From: Arthrobacter sp. U41
GTDB lineage: Bacteria; Actinomycetota; Actinomycetes; Actinomycetales; Micrococcaceae
DNA: 64,000 nucleotides
Reading direction: 5' to 3'
Assembly: GCF_007679325.1 (NCBI RefSeq)
Contig: NZ_VEGI01000002.1
Span: 62,001-126,000, forward strand
Shown: piece by piece, positions 42,263-51,079 of the stretch
Layout of the letters: the number at the start of each line of letters is the position of its first letter
Position numbering within the stretch: the first letter of the stretch is position 1
Made by a program: the position numbers and the translations under genes
The notes under the pieces: model-generated
Database searches by the model: none
What the model was told of the DNA's origin: nothing
Seen by the model: the letters and a program-made list of their open reading frames with translations, nothing else

Positions 42263-42302
42263 GATGAAGAGAATGACTGTCCAAGGTGAACGAATGGTTA
42301 AC
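42263..42302 (-). promoter_or_regulatory. Pho box (PhoP-type direct repeats) upstream of pstS
   Basis: On the minus strand four 7-base units recur with exact 11-base spacing: GTTAACC, GTTCACC, ACAGTCA and CTTCATC. The first two fit the actinobacterial PHO box unit GTTCACC closely; the last two are degenerate. It sits about 100 bases upstream of the pstS start and should bind the phosphate response regulator. The rest of the 253-base gap to the FUSC gene shows no gene. Confidence 0.8.
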
Positions 42303-42415
42303 GACGCCGGGACATTGGCTTACATCCACCGGCGCCCCCTTGCGTTAGCTGCGTCACATCCGTAGTGGTTGTGGCGCGGCCCGCGCTCGATGACCGAACA
42401 AATAGACTGGAGCGC

Positions 42416-43543
42416 ATGGCCCCCGCCCCTGGACTCTCCGCAAGCGCCCGATTCCTGCGCCGACGGGTGCGCACCGGCCTGGTCCGGAGCCGAAATTCCC
42501 TGGTGCCGGCCATCCAGATGACCGCTTGCGCGGTGGGCGCCTACGCGTTCGCCGAGTACGTCCTGGGCCACAGCGGCCCGCTCTTCGCGGCTACGTCCTC
42601 CCTCATCTCCCTGGGCTTTTCCCGCGACCCCCGGCTGCGCCGCGTGATTGAGGTCGGCCTGGGCTGCACCATCGGCATCGTGGTCGGGGACCTGCTCCTG
42701 CACTGGCTGGGCGCCGGGATCTGGCAGGCCGCCGTCGTGCTGCTGTTCTCGATCCTGCTGGCCCGCTTCCTGGACAGCGGCACGATTTTCACCACCCAGC
42801 TGGGATTGCAGTCCCTGCTGGTGGTACTGCTGCCGGCACCGGCCGGGGGGCCGTTCACCCGCAGCATCGACGCCATCGTGGGCGGCGTCTTCGCCCTGCT
42901 GGTGACCATCCTGGTGCCGAAGGACCCGCGCCGGGAACCCCGCAATGACGTCAAAAAGCTCCTGCACGAGCTCGCCGAGGTGCTGCGCGAATGCGCCTCC
43001 GCGCTGAGCTACAGCGACTCCACCCAGGCCTGGCATGCGCTCATCAGGGGGCGGAACTGCCAGCCCCTGGTCGATGCCATGCGGCAGTCCCTGCGCGCGT
43101 CCGGCGAGGTGGCCACGCTGGCGCCCGCCTACCGCCGGCACCGGGAGGAGCTGGACCGGATGGAACAGTCGCTGGATTACATCGACCTCGCGCTGCGCAA
43201 CAGCCGCGTCTTTGCCCGCCGCCTGACCAGTGCCATCAACCATGCGGCGTTGTCCGACGAGGCCACCCAGAACATCGCCGACGTCCTGCAGGACACGGCC
43301 GACGCCGTCGACGAACTGTCCCTGGGCCTGGCGGAAGTGCACGACGGCGTCCGCCGCTCGCACCTGCGGACTGCCCGGACGGACCTGCGGGAAATCGCCG
43401 GTCGGCTGCATCCGCGGCTACTGGACGTGCAGCGGCTAGAGGGCGAAACGGTGGTCATGTTGTTCCGCCCCCTGATGGTGGACCTGCTCGAAGCGGCGGG
43501 GGTCGACTCCCGCGAAGCCCGGGACATCCTCCCGCCGCTGTAG
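42416..43543 (+). CDS. FUSC family membrane protein (aromatic acid exporter-like)
   Basis: 375 residues. Four to six hydrophobic helices occupy 25-155 (IQMTACAVGAYAFAEYVLG, FAATSSLISLGFSRDPRLRRV, GLGCTIGIVVGDLLLHW), the FUSC/ArAE N-terminal membrane domain. The C-terminal 220 residues are a long cytoplasmic helical domain with heptad-like spacing. Family members export small aromatic acids or other organics; the substrate is unknown. Divergent from pstS; the ATG follows TGGAG. Confidence 0.8.
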   Translation: MAPAPGLSASARFLRRRVRTGLVRSRNSLVPAIQMTACAVGAYAFAEYVLGHSGPLFAATSSLISLGFSRDPRLRRVIEVGLGCTIGIVVGDLLLHWLGAGIWQAAVVLLFSILLARFLDSGTIFTTQLGLQSLLVVLLPAPAGGPFTRSIDAIVGGVFALLVTILVPKDPRREPRNDVKKLLHELAEVLRECASALSYSDSTQAWHALIRGRNCQPLVDAMRQSLRASGEVATLAPAYRRHREELDRMEQSLDYIDLALRNSRVFARRLTSAINHAALSDEATQNIADVLQDTADAVDELSLGLAEVHDGVRRSHLRTARTDLREIAGRLHPRLLDVQRLEGETVVMLFRPLMVDLLEAAGVDSREARDILPPL

Positions 43544-43590
43544 CTGCCGTGGCGGCCGTGGTTGTCGTATCCCGCGGATAGTGTGGAGCA

Positions 43591-44964
43591 ATGGCTACCA
43601 AGACTTCCCGGACGTCCAAGGCTCCGGGCTACAAATGCGCCGAGTGCGGCTGGACCACAGCCAAGTGGGTGGGCCGCTGCGGCGAGTGCCAGGCCTGGGG
43701 CAGTGTTGAGGAAACCGGCGGCGCCGTGGCGCGCACGACGGCGGCCACCACCGTTCTGGAGCCGGCGCGCCGGATCTCCGAGGTGGACGCCACCACAGCG
43801 GCCTTCCTGCCCACCGGCGTGGACGAACTGGACCGTGTCCTCGGCGGCGGGCTGGTCCCCGGAGCCGTGATCCTGCTGGCCGGCGAGCCCGGCGTCGGCA
43901 AGTCGACCCTGCTGCTGGATGTCGCGGCAAAGTTTGCCCGCACCGCCCAGGACGTCCTCTACATCACGGGCGAGGAGTCCGCCGCGCAGGTCAAGCTCCG
44001 GGCGGAACGAATCGACGCCGTCGCCGAGTCCCTGTACCTCTCCGCCGAAACGGACCTTGGCCAGGCCCTGGGCCAGGTGGAGAAGCTGGAGCCACGTCTG
44101 TTGATCGTGGACTCCGTGCAGACCTTGAGCAGCGCCGACGTCGAAGGCAGCGCCGGGGGTGTCTCGCAGGTCCGGGAGGTCACGGCGTCCCTGATTGCCG
44201 CGGCCAAACGCCGCAACATGACCACGCTGCTGGTTGGCCATGTGACCAAGGACGGCTCCATCGCCGGGCCCCGGCTGCTGGAGCACCTCGTGGACGTTGT
44301 GTGCCAGTTCGAAGGCGAGCGCCACTCCCGGCTGCGGCTGCTGCGGGCCGTCAAGAACCGGTACGGCCCCACCGACGACGTCGGCTGCTTCGACCTGAAC
44401 GAGGACGGCATTGTGGGCCTGGCCGATCCGAGCGGGCTGTTCGTCTCCCGGACCAAGGAACCCGTGTCCGGGACCTGCATCACGGTGACCCTCGAGGGGC
44501 GCCGGCCGTTGCTCGCCGAGGTGCAGTCCCTGCTGGCCGAAAGCGCCAGTTCCCAGCCCCGCCGGGCAACCAGCGGGCTGGACAGTTCGCGGGTGGCCAT
44601 GCTGCTGGCTGTCCTCCAGCAACGGGCCGGGTGCCTCCTGAGCAAAGATGACTCCTACGTGGCGACCGTGGGCGGTGTGAAGCTCAGCGAGCCCGCGACG
44701 GACCTGGCGGTCGCCCTGGCCGTTGCATCGGCCAAGTCCAAGAAGCCGCTGCCGCAGCGGCTCATCGCTTTCGGCGAGGTTGGCCTGGCCGGCGAAGTCC
44801 GCCCGGTGCCCGGCATCAACCAGCGGATCCAGGAGGCCCACCGGCTGGGATTCACCCACGCCGTAGTCCCGGCGAGCCCGAACGGCCCCGGCCCTGTCCC
44901 GGCGGGCTTCTCGGTGCGGGAGGTCGGGCATCTGGCCGAAGCGCTGGGACTCCTGATCAGCTAA
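43591..44964 (+). CDS. radA: DNA repair protein RadA
   Basis: 457 residues, full length. N-terminal zinc finger Cys16-x2-Cys19-x10-Cys30-x2-Cys33, Walker A AGEPGVGKSTLLLDVA near 94, the RadA-specific KNRYG motif (RAVKNRYGPTDDVGCF) near 252 and a Lon-like C-terminal domain ending in INQRIQEAHRLGFTHAVVP. It is a hexameric helicase that promotes branch migration in recombination. Monocistronic; disA, often its neighbour, is 12 kb away here. Confidence 0.97.
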   Translation: MATKTSRTSKAPGYKCAECGWTTAKWVGRCGECQAWGSVEETGGAVARTTAATTVLEPARRISEVDATTAAFLPTGVDELDRVLGGGLVPGAVILLAGEPGVGKSTLLLDVAAKFARTAQDVLYITGEESAAQVKLRAERIDAVAESLYLSAETDLGQALGQVEKLEPRLLIVDSVQTLSSADVEGSAGGVSQVREVTASLIAAAKRRNMTTLLVGHVTKDGSIAGPRLLEHLVDVVCQFEGERHSRLRLLRAVKNRYGPTDDVGCFDLNEDGIVGLADPSGLFVSRTKEPVSGTCITVTLEGRRPLLAEVQSLLAESASSQPRRATSGLDSSRVAMLLAVLQQRAGCLLSKDDSYVATVGGVKLSEPATDLAVALAVASAKSKKPLPQRLIAFGEVGLAGEVRPVPGINQRIQEAHRLGFTHAVVPASPNGPGPVPAGFSVREVGHLAEALGLLIS

Positions 44965-44984
44965 GGCTTCGCTGCGGCCCGAAA

Positions 44985-45044
44985 GGCGACTTAGGACCCT
45001 ACCCCCGGCGTCGTGTCCGGCGGATCATGGGACTAAAGACTGCC
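44985..45044. promoter_or_regulatory. pair of DosR/DevR-like boxes upstream of the copper cluster
   Basis: GGCGACTTAGGACCCTA (44985-45001) matches 12 of 14 positions of the GGGACT-N4-TCCC DosR consensus, and GGGACTAAAGACTGCC (45029-45044) matches 11. They lie 20-80 bases upstream of the SHOCT gene. Paired boxes are usual for DosR-type promoters. No DosR regulator is in the window. Confidence 0.4.
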
Positions 45045-45064
45045 TCGGGCGAAAGGATCAGGCC

Positions 45065-45355
45065 ATGATGGGGTATTACGGCGACGGCTTCGGCTGGATG
45101 TGGCTCTGGGGCCTGCTGTTGCTGATCGGAATCGGGGTCCTTGTGCTGCTCGCGGTCCGCCTCTTCACCGGGGGGACCAGCCGCGGCGGTCCGGCCAACT
45201 ACGGGCCCTACGGCGCCCCGCCTTATGGCCAGCCGGGGGGTCCCCCGGGCGGCAAGAGCCAGGCGCGGTTGATCCTCGATGAACGCTTCGCGAGGGGCGA
45301 GCTCACCGCGGAACAGTACCGCGAGAATGTGAAAGTACTCGGCGAGGAGCCGTAA
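45065..45355 (+). CDS. SHOCT domain small membrane protein
   Basis: 96 residues. One transmembrane helix (WMWLWGLLLLIGIGVLVLLAV) is followed by a Gly/Pro/Tyr linker and a C-terminal SHOCT motif (ARLILDERFARGELTAEQYR). SHOCT domains promote oligomerisation and often accompany metal or stress proteins. The stop TAA overlaps the multicopper oxidase ATG by one base, so the two are co-translated. Confidence 0.87.
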   Translation: MMGYYGDGFGWMWLWGLLLLIGIGVLVLLAVRLFTGGTSRGGPANYGPYGAPPYGQPGGPPGGKSQARLILDERFARGELTAEQYRENVKVLGEEP

Positions 45356-46866
45356 TGCGGCCGATCAGCCGCCGTAACGCCCTGATTGCGGGCGGACTGG
45401 GCACCGCGGCCACGGTGGCCGGCGGCGCCGGGCTGTGGTGGTCCCTGAATTCCACGCAGCAGCCGAACGGCGCCGGCGGGGGCAACAGGGGCGGCGCAGC
45501 GCCCGTGCAGGGTGCCGGGCTGCACGGTCCGGCCGAACTTCGCAGCGCCGACGGCCGGCTGCAGCTCACCCTTGATACCGCCCCCGGACGGGTGGAGCTC
45601 GGCGGCCGCCAGACCCGTGCCCTCTGTTACAACGGCACCGTCCCTGGCCCCACCCTGCGCCTGCGGCCGGGCGACGAGCTCAGCGTCCGGCTGGTGAACG
45701 GCCTCAACGAACCGACGAACCTGCACGTCCACGGCCTCCATGTGTCCCCGGAGGACGACGCGGACAACGTCTTCAGGGCGGTCCTGCCCGGACAGGCCTT
45801 TGACTACCGTTACCGGCTGCCGCCGGACCACCCGCCGGGTGTGTACTGGTACCACCCGCATCACCACGGCATGGTCGCAGACCAGATCTTCGCCGGGCTC
45901 TTCGGGGCGATCATCGTCGAAGATCCCGAGGTTATCCCGGTGAGCACGGAACGGGTGCTGGTGGTCTCGGACACCACCCTGGACAGTGCCGGGAACATCG
46001 CGGCCGTGTCGCCGATGGAACGCATGGCGGGGCGGGAGGGTGAACTACTCCTGCTCAACGGGCAGAGCAACCCGCTGCTCACGGCCAACCCGGGCGCCCG
46101 GGAGCGGTGGCGGATCATCAACACGTGCGTGGCCCGCTATCTCCGGCTCCGGCTCGACGGCCAGCAGCTGCAGCTGCTCGGCATGGACTCGGGCCGGTTC
46201 CCCGAACCCGAAACCGTCGAGGAACTCCTGCTGGCGCCGGGGAACCGGGCGGACCTGCTGGTGACTGCTGCCGCCGGCGAAGCCGTGTTTCATGCCCTCC
46301 CCTATGACCGCGGCGGCATGCCCGGGATGATGGGGCAGGTCCCGATCGGCGGGGCGGGTACGCTGGCGACTTTCCGGGTCAGAGGCTCCACCGCAGCCCC
46401 TTCCGACGCCGCCACGCCCGGCGCCGTCACGTCCCGGCCGGCCCAAGAGGACCTGAGGACTGCCGCCGTCGCCGCACGCCGGCAGCTGGTCCTGTCCATG
46501 GGGGCGGGACAGGGACGCAGGGGCGGGGGGATGGGCGGCATGATGCGGTTTACGATCAACGGCCGAGAATACAGCGAGGCCCGCACGGACACGACCGTCG
46601 CGGCCGGCACCGTGGAGGAATGGACGCTGGTCAACACCAGCCCCATGGACCACCCGTTCCACCTGCACGTGTGGCCGATGCAGCTCATCGAGGACAACGG
46701 TCAGGACGTCGGCGCCGTGGTGATGCGTGACGTCGTGAACGTGCGGGCAAACGGCCGCGCCACGGTCAGGATCGCGTTCCGCGACTTCGGCGGCCGCTCG
46801 GTCTACCACTGCCACATCCTGGATCACGAGGACCTAGGAATGATGGGCGTGATCGAGGTCCGCTGA
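45355..46866 (+). CDS. multicopper oxidase, exported
   Basis: 503 residues. A Tat-like twin-Arg signal (ISRRNALIAGGLGTAATVAGG) is at the start. Copper ligands are complete: NLHVHGLHV, YWYHPHHHGMVAD, HPFHLHVWPMQ and SVYHCHILDHEDLGMM, so type 1, 2 and 3 sites should form. Met-rich loops GMPGMMGQ and GGGMGGMMRF suggest cuprous oxidase activity. It would oxidise Cu(I) to Cu(II) outside the membrane. Flanked by the SHOCT protein and a copper ATPase. Confidence 0.92.
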   Translation: MRPISRRNALIAGGLGTAATVAGGAGLWWSLNSTQQPNGAGGGNRGGAAPVQGAGLHGPAELRSADGRLQLTLDTAPGRVELGGRQTRALCYNGTVPGPTLRLRPGDELSVRLVNGLNEPTNLHVHGLHVSPEDDADNVFRAVLPGQAFDYRYRLPPDHPPGVYWYHPHHHGMVADQIFAGLFGAIIVEDPEVIPVSTERVLVVSDTTLDSAGNIAAVSPMERMAGREGELLLLNGQSNPLLTANPGARERWRIINTCVARYLRLRLDGQQLQLLGMDSGRFPEPETVEELLLAPGNRADLLVTAAAGEAVFHALPYDRGGMPGMMGQVPIGGAGTLATFRVRGSTAAPSDAATPGAVTSRPAQEDLRTAAVAARRQLVLSMGAGQGRRGGGMGGMMRFTINGREYSEARTDTTVAAGTVEEWTLVNTSPMDHPFHLHVWPMQLIEDNGQDVGAVVMRDVVNVRANGRATVRIAFRDFGGRSVYHCHILDHEDLGMMGVIEVR

Positions 46867-46888
46867 GGGGTGAAACCTCTTGTCAACG

Positions 46889-46905
46889 ATACCCCCTGGG
46901 GGTAT
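46889..46905. promoter_or_regulatory. CsoR-type operator upstream of the copper ATPase
   Basis: ATACCCCC-T-GGGGGTAT is a perfect 17-base palindrome of the CsoR class. It lies between the oxidase stop and the chosen ATPase start, 46 bases upstream of the latter. It shares the ATACCC/GGGTAT arms with the operator at 16291. Confidence 0.75.
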
Positions 46906-46951
46906 GGTGGGCCTCATTCGAACTGACGATGAATTTCCCCGGGAGCGCATC

Positions 46952-49102
46952 ATGGAACACCGGCACAGCAACCACCCCATCGACGGCCGGCAGCTTGACC
47001 ACCCGAAAGCAGAACACGGCGGGCCGCATGGCGAGCACAACGGGCACCAGCCCCACGGCACGCCCGGAGCCGGCACCGCCGCACCGCCCGACGACGAGCA
47101 TCTGGTTCACAGCCAGGGCCAGCACGCCGGCCACAGTGTGGCCATGTTCAAGAACAGGTTCTGGCTGACCCTGGCCCTGGCGGTCCCGGTGGTCTTCTTC
47201 AGCCCCATGTTCGGGCATTTGCTCGGCTACCAGGCTCCAGTGTTTCCCGGCTCCGCCTGGATCCCCCCTGTGCTGGGAACCGTCATTTTCTTCTACGGCG
47301 GCCAGCCGTTCCTCAAGGGCGGCCTCAACGAGCTCAAAGCGCGCAAGCCGGGGATGATGCTGCTGATCGCCATGGCCATCACGGTGGCCTTCATTGCCTC
47401 GTGGGTGACCACCCTGGGGATCGGCGGCTTCGACCTCGATTTCTGGTGGGAACTGGCCCTGCTGGTCGACATCATGCTCCTGGGACACTGGCTTGAAATG
47501 CGCGCGCTCGGCTCGGCACAAGGCGCCCTGGATGCCCTCGCGGCGCTGCTGCCGGACGAGGCCGAACGCATCACCGAAACTGGAACCGAGACCGTCGCGG
47601 TGTCCGGGCTCAGGAGCGGCGACATCATCCTGGTCCGCTCCGGAGGCCGGATGCCGGCGGACGGGACCGTGATCGAAGGCCAGGCCGAATTCGACGAGTC
47701 CATGATCACGGGTGAGTCCAAGACCGTCCTGCGCTCTCCCGGCGACGCCGTGACAGCCGGGACCGTCGCCACCGACAACAGCCTCCGCGTCCAGGTAACG
47801 GCCATCGGCGAGGACACCGCCCTCGCTGGGATCCAGAGGCTCGTGGCCGAAGCCCAGGCGTCTTCCTCCCGGGCCCAGGCCCTCGCCGACCGCGCCGCGG
47901 CCTTCCTGTTCTACTTCGCTGCCGGCGCGGGCGTCATCACCTTTATCGTGTGGACACTGCTGGGCAGTGTGCCCGACGCCGTGGAGCGCACCGTGACGGT
48001 GCTGGTGATCGCTTGCCCGCACGCCCTGGGCCTGGCCATCCCCCTGGTCATCGCTATCTCGACGGAGCGGGCCGCCCGGGCCGGCGTGCTGATCAAGGAC
48101 CGGATGGCGCTCGAGCGGATGCGGACGGTCGACGTCGTGCTGTTCGACAAGACGGGGACGCTGACGAAGGGCGAGCCGGAGCTGAAGGACATTGCCGCCG
48201 TTGACGGGACCGACCGGGACGGGCTGCTCGCCCTGGCCGCCGCTGCGGAGTCGGACAGCGAGCACCCCATGGCGCGCGCAATCGTGGCCGCGGCCCGCGC
48301 ACGCGGACTAGCGGTCCCCCAGGCGAGCGGGTTCACCTCCCTGACCGGGCGCGGGGTGCGCGCCACGGTCGGCGGACGGACGGTCCGGGTGGGCGGTCCG
48401 GCCCTGCTCCGGGAGGTGGGGGCGGAGGAGCCGCCGGATCTGGCCGCCGCCACTGCCACCTGGCGGGACCGCGGCGCCGCGGTGCTCCATGTGGTGGACG
48501 GCGCCACCGTGATCGGCGCCGTGAGCCTTGAGGACGCGGTCCGGCCGGAATCACGCCAGGCCGTCGCGGCCCTGCAGCACAGGGGCATCAAGGTTGCCAT
48601 GATCACCGGTGACGCCCGGCAGGTGGCCCAGGCGGTGGCCGCCGACCTGAAGATCGATGAAGTCTTCGCCGAGGTGCTGCCCGCGGACAAGGACAAGAAG
48701 GTCGCTGAGCTCCAGACCCGCGGCCTCAGGGTGGCGATGGTGGGAGACGGTGTCAACGACTCCCCCGCCCTGGCCCGGGCCGAGGTGGGAATCGCGATCG
48801 GAGGCGGAACCGACGTCGCGGTGGAGTCCGCGGGCGTGGTCCTGGCCGGGAACGATCCGCGGGCGGTGCTGTCCATGGTGGACCTGTCCCGCGCCAGCTA
48901 CCGGAAAATGTGGCAGAACCTGGTGTGGGCGACCGGCTACAACATCATTGCGGTGCCGCTTGCCGCCGGCGTCCTGGCCTTCGCCGGGATTATCCTCTCC
49001 CCCGCCGCCGGCGCCGTGCTGATGTCCGCCTCCACGATCGTGGTGGCGCTCAACGCGCAGCTGCTGCGGGGCCTGAAACTCAACCCGGCCGACGTCGGCT
49101 GA
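46952..49102 (+). CDS. copB: CopB-type heavy-metal P-type ATPase
   Basis: 716 residues from an ATG after CCGGGAG; an in-frame start at 46880 is rejected because the CsoR-like operator would then be inside the gene. The first 61 residues contain 13 His, no Cys motif. The membrane metal site is CPH (LVIACPHALGLAIP), diagnostic of the P1B-3 (CopB) class rather than CPC. Phosphorylation site FDKTGTLTKGE, TGES loop and MVGDGVNDSPALA are intact. It exports copper (Cu(II) or Cu(I)) or silver. Coupled functionally with the multicopper oxidase upstream. Confidence 0.92.
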   Translation: MEHRHSNHPIDGRQLDHPKAEHGGPHGEHNGHQPHGTPGAGTAAPPDDEHLVHSQGQHAGHSVAMFKNRFWLTLALAVPVVFFSPMFGHLLGYQAPVFPGSAWIPPVLGTVIFFYGGQPFLKGGLNELKARKPGMMLLIAMAITVAFIASWVTTLGIGGFDLDFWWELALLVDIMLLGHWLEMRALGSAQGALDALAALLPDEAERITETGTETVAVSGLRSGDIILVRSGGRMPADGTVIEGQAEFDESMITGESKTVLRSPGDAVTAGTVATDNSLRVQVTAIGEDTALAGIQRLVAEAQASSSRAQALADRAAAFLFYFAAGAGVITFIVWTLLGSVPDAVERTVTVLVIACPHALGLAIPLVIAISTERAARAGVLIKDRMALERMRTVDVVLFDKTGTLTKGEPELKDIAAVDGTDRDGLLALAAAAESDSEHPMARAIVAAARARGLAVPQASGFTSLTGRGVRATVGGRTVRVGGPALLREVGAEEPPDLAAATATWRDRGAAVLHVVDGATVIGAVSLEDAVRPESRQAVAALQHRGIKVAMITGDARQVAQAVAADLKIDEVFAEVLPADKDKKVAELQTRGLRVAMVGDGVNDSPALARAEVGIAIGGGTDVAVESAGVVLAGNDPRAVLSMVDLSRASYRKMWQNLVWATGYNIIAVPLAAGVLAFAGIILSPAAGAVLMSASTIVVALNAQLLRGLKLNPADVG

Positions 49103-49118
49103 CCGGGAGGAGACCTCC

Positions 49119-49754
49119 ATGCCCGAGAACACCCCGCGCGAGTCATCATTCGGGAGATCCTTTGCGCGCGTGGGTCCGCGGATGGATGCCCGCGGGGCCG
49201 CGGACCACCGCCGGCGGCTGGTTGCGGCGGCGCGCGGCGTCGTCGTCGAAATCGGGGCGGGTTACGGCGCCACCTTTCCGTTCTATCCGGCCGCGGTGAC
49301 GGGGGTGCTTGCCCTCGAACCGGACCCCACGCTCCGGGGGCTGGCCCGGGCCGCCGCCAGCAAGGCACCGGTGCCTGTCACCGTGGAGGACGGTATGGCG
49401 GAATCGCTGCCTGCCGCGGATGCCACTGTCGACGTCGTGGTCTCCAGCCTGGTGCTGTGCAGCGTGGCGGACCAGCCGGCCGCCCTGACGGAGGTGGTCC
49501 GGGTGCTGCGGCCCGGCGGCCTGCTGCTCTTCTACGAGCACGTCCGCTCGGCACACCGCGTGCTGGGGGCCGCCGAAGACCTGCTCACGCCGTTGTGGAG
49601 CCGGGTGGCCGGGGGCTGCCATCCGAACCGGGACACGGCCGCCGCGATCGCCGGGGCAGGCCTCGCGGTGCAGGACCTGGACCGCTTCGGTTTTTCGGTC
49701 CTTCCCGGCAACCCCCGGGTGGCCCACGTGCTGGGCGCGGCCAGAAAACCCTGA
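49119..49754 (+). CDS. class I SAM-dependent methyltransferase
   Basis: 211 residues with a GGGAGGAG ribosome site. SAM motif I is VVVEIGAGYGATFPFY, post-I LALEPDPTLR, motif III LRPGGLLLFYEHVRS. It resembles the UbiE/Coq5-like and thiol or arsenite methyltransferase-like group, but has no cysteine triad for arsenite; the substrate is unknown. It follows the copper ATPase by 16 bases and is probably co-transcribed. Confidence 0.8.
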   Translation: MPENTPRESSFGRSFARVGPRMDARGAADHRRRLVAAARGVVVEIGAGYGATFPFYPAAVTGVLALEPDPTLRGLARAAASKAPVPVTVEDGMAESLPAADATVDVVVSSLVLCSVADQPAALTEVVRVLRPGGLLLFYEHVRSAHRVLGAAEDLLTPLWSRVAGGCHPNRDTAAAIAGAGLAVQDLDRFGFSVLPGNPRVAHVLGAARKP

Positions 49755-49801
49755 GGTCCCCGTTGCGGCGCGACGCTCCCGAAACACCGCCTGGCACACA
49801 A

Positions 49802-49834
49802 AAGGGGCGCCCGCCGCGATGGCAGACGCCCCTT
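49802..49834. terminator. bidirectional terminator between methyltransferase and desaturase
   Basis: AAGGGGCG and CGCCCCTT form an 8-bp stem around a 17-base loop, between two convergent genes. It probably ends both transcripts, more convincingly the desaturase one. Confidence 0.6.
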
Positions 49835-49863
49835 CAGTCAGTCGAAACCGGCTTGGGCCGCGC

Positions 49864-51066
49864 TCAGGCCTTCTTCGGCGGCAGCGCCAGCTTGAAGACC
49901 TTCGCCCAGGTGGAGCCGACCTGCTTCCAGATGGGACCGGTGGTGTACGGCAGGCCGTAGCGCTTGCAGATTTCCTGCACCTTGGGAGCCACCTCGGCGT
50001 AGCGGTTGGACGGAATGTCCGGGAAGAGGTGGTGCTCGATCTGGTGGGAGAGGTTGCCGGTCATGAGGTGCATGAACTTGGAACCCGAGATGTTGGCTGA
50101 TCCGATCATCTGCCGCACGTACCAGTCACCGCGGGTTTCGCCTTCCACCATTTCCTCGGTGAAGGTGTCCGTGCCTTCGGGGAAGTGTCCGCAGAAGATC
50201 ACCGCGTGGGCCCAGACATTGCGGACAGCGTTGGCGGCCAGGGTGCCGTACAGCGCCTGCTTGCCGGAGCCGGTCAGCATTGCGACGGCGGGAGTGGCAG
50301 CGTAGTCCTTGGTGAACTGCGTGAGCGCCTTGCGGCCGAGGGCCTTGAGGTCCTTGGTGAGGGCCTCCTTGGACTTGTTGCCCTCCTTGTAGTCGTTCAG
50401 TTCGAGATCGTAGATCGCGATGCCCCACTCGAAGACCGGGGCCAGCAGGGCGTTGTAGAGCGGGTTGCCCAGGTTGAACGGCTTCCACTCCTGGTCCGCG
50501 TCCATCCGCAGCAGGTTGTATCCGACGTCGTTGTCCTTGCCGACGACGTTGGTCCAGCGGTGGTGCAGGTCGTTGTGGGTGTGCTGCCAGGACCGGGCCG
50601 GGGTCACGAAGTCCCACTCCCAGGTGGTGGAGTGGATGTCCGGGTCCCGCATCCAGTCCCACTGGCCGTGCAGGATGTTGTGGCCCAGCTCCATGTTTTC
50701 CAGGATCTTGGCGAAGCTGAGCAGCGTGGTGCCGGTGACCCACGCGGCCTTGTTCTTGCTGACCAGAAGCGCGGCGCGGCCGGAAATTTCCAGTCCGCGC
50801 TGGATCTTGATCATGCGGCGGATGTAGGCGGCGTCGCTGGCTCCGCGCTTGGCAAGGATGTCGTCCTTGATGGCGTCGAGCTCGCGTCCCAGTTCGGCGA
50901 CCTGCTCGTCGGACAGGTGCGCTGCAGCCGGCGGCCGAACGCTGGGGCTGCCGGTCTCGGCGAGGGCGCCGCGCCGCGTCTTCACGGCAGCGGGCGCCTT
51001 GCCAGAGTCAATACCGCCCTGGGGGGCTTCCTCGGAAACGTCAGGCTTGTCGGAAACAATCGTCAT
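49864..51066 (-). CDS. membrane fatty acid desaturase, DesA3-like
   Basis: 400 residues from ATG after GAGGAG. The three His boxes are present: GHNILHGQW, HTHNDLHHRW and HQIEHHLFPDIPSNRY. The order and the C-terminal NLSHQIEHHLFPD match the mycobacterial stearoyl-CoA delta-9 desaturase DesA3. It introduces a double bond into saturated acyl chains at the membrane. The electron donor is encoded 13 bases upstream. An in-frame start at 51120 is less likely. Confidence 0.9.
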   Translation of the reverse strand: MTIVSDKPDVSEEAPQGGIDSGKAPAAVKTRRGALAETGSPSVRPPAAAHLSDEQVAELGRELDAIKDDILAKRGASDAAYIRRMIKIQRGLEISGRAALLVSKNKAAWVTGTTLLSFAKILENMELGHNILHGQWDWMRDPDIHSTTWEWDFVTPARSWQHTHNDLHHRWTNVVGKDNDVGYNLLRMDADQEWKPFNLGNPLYNALLAPVFEWGIAIYDLELNDYKEGNKSKEALTKDLKALGRKALTQFTKDYAATPAVAMLTGSGKQALYGTLAANAVRNVWAHAVIFCGHFPEGTDTFTEEMVEGETRGDWYVRQMIGSANISGSKFMHLMTGNLSHQIEHHLFPDIPSNRYAEVAPKVQEICKRYGLPYTTGPIWKQVGSTWAKVFKLALPPKKA

Positions 51067-51079
51067 GCGTTGGTACTCC

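Noticed and set aside
46880-46951. Longer start of the copper ATPase
   Set aside because: The reading frame crosses the CsoR-type palindrome; the ATG at 46952 has a GGGAG site and starts the His-rich region.
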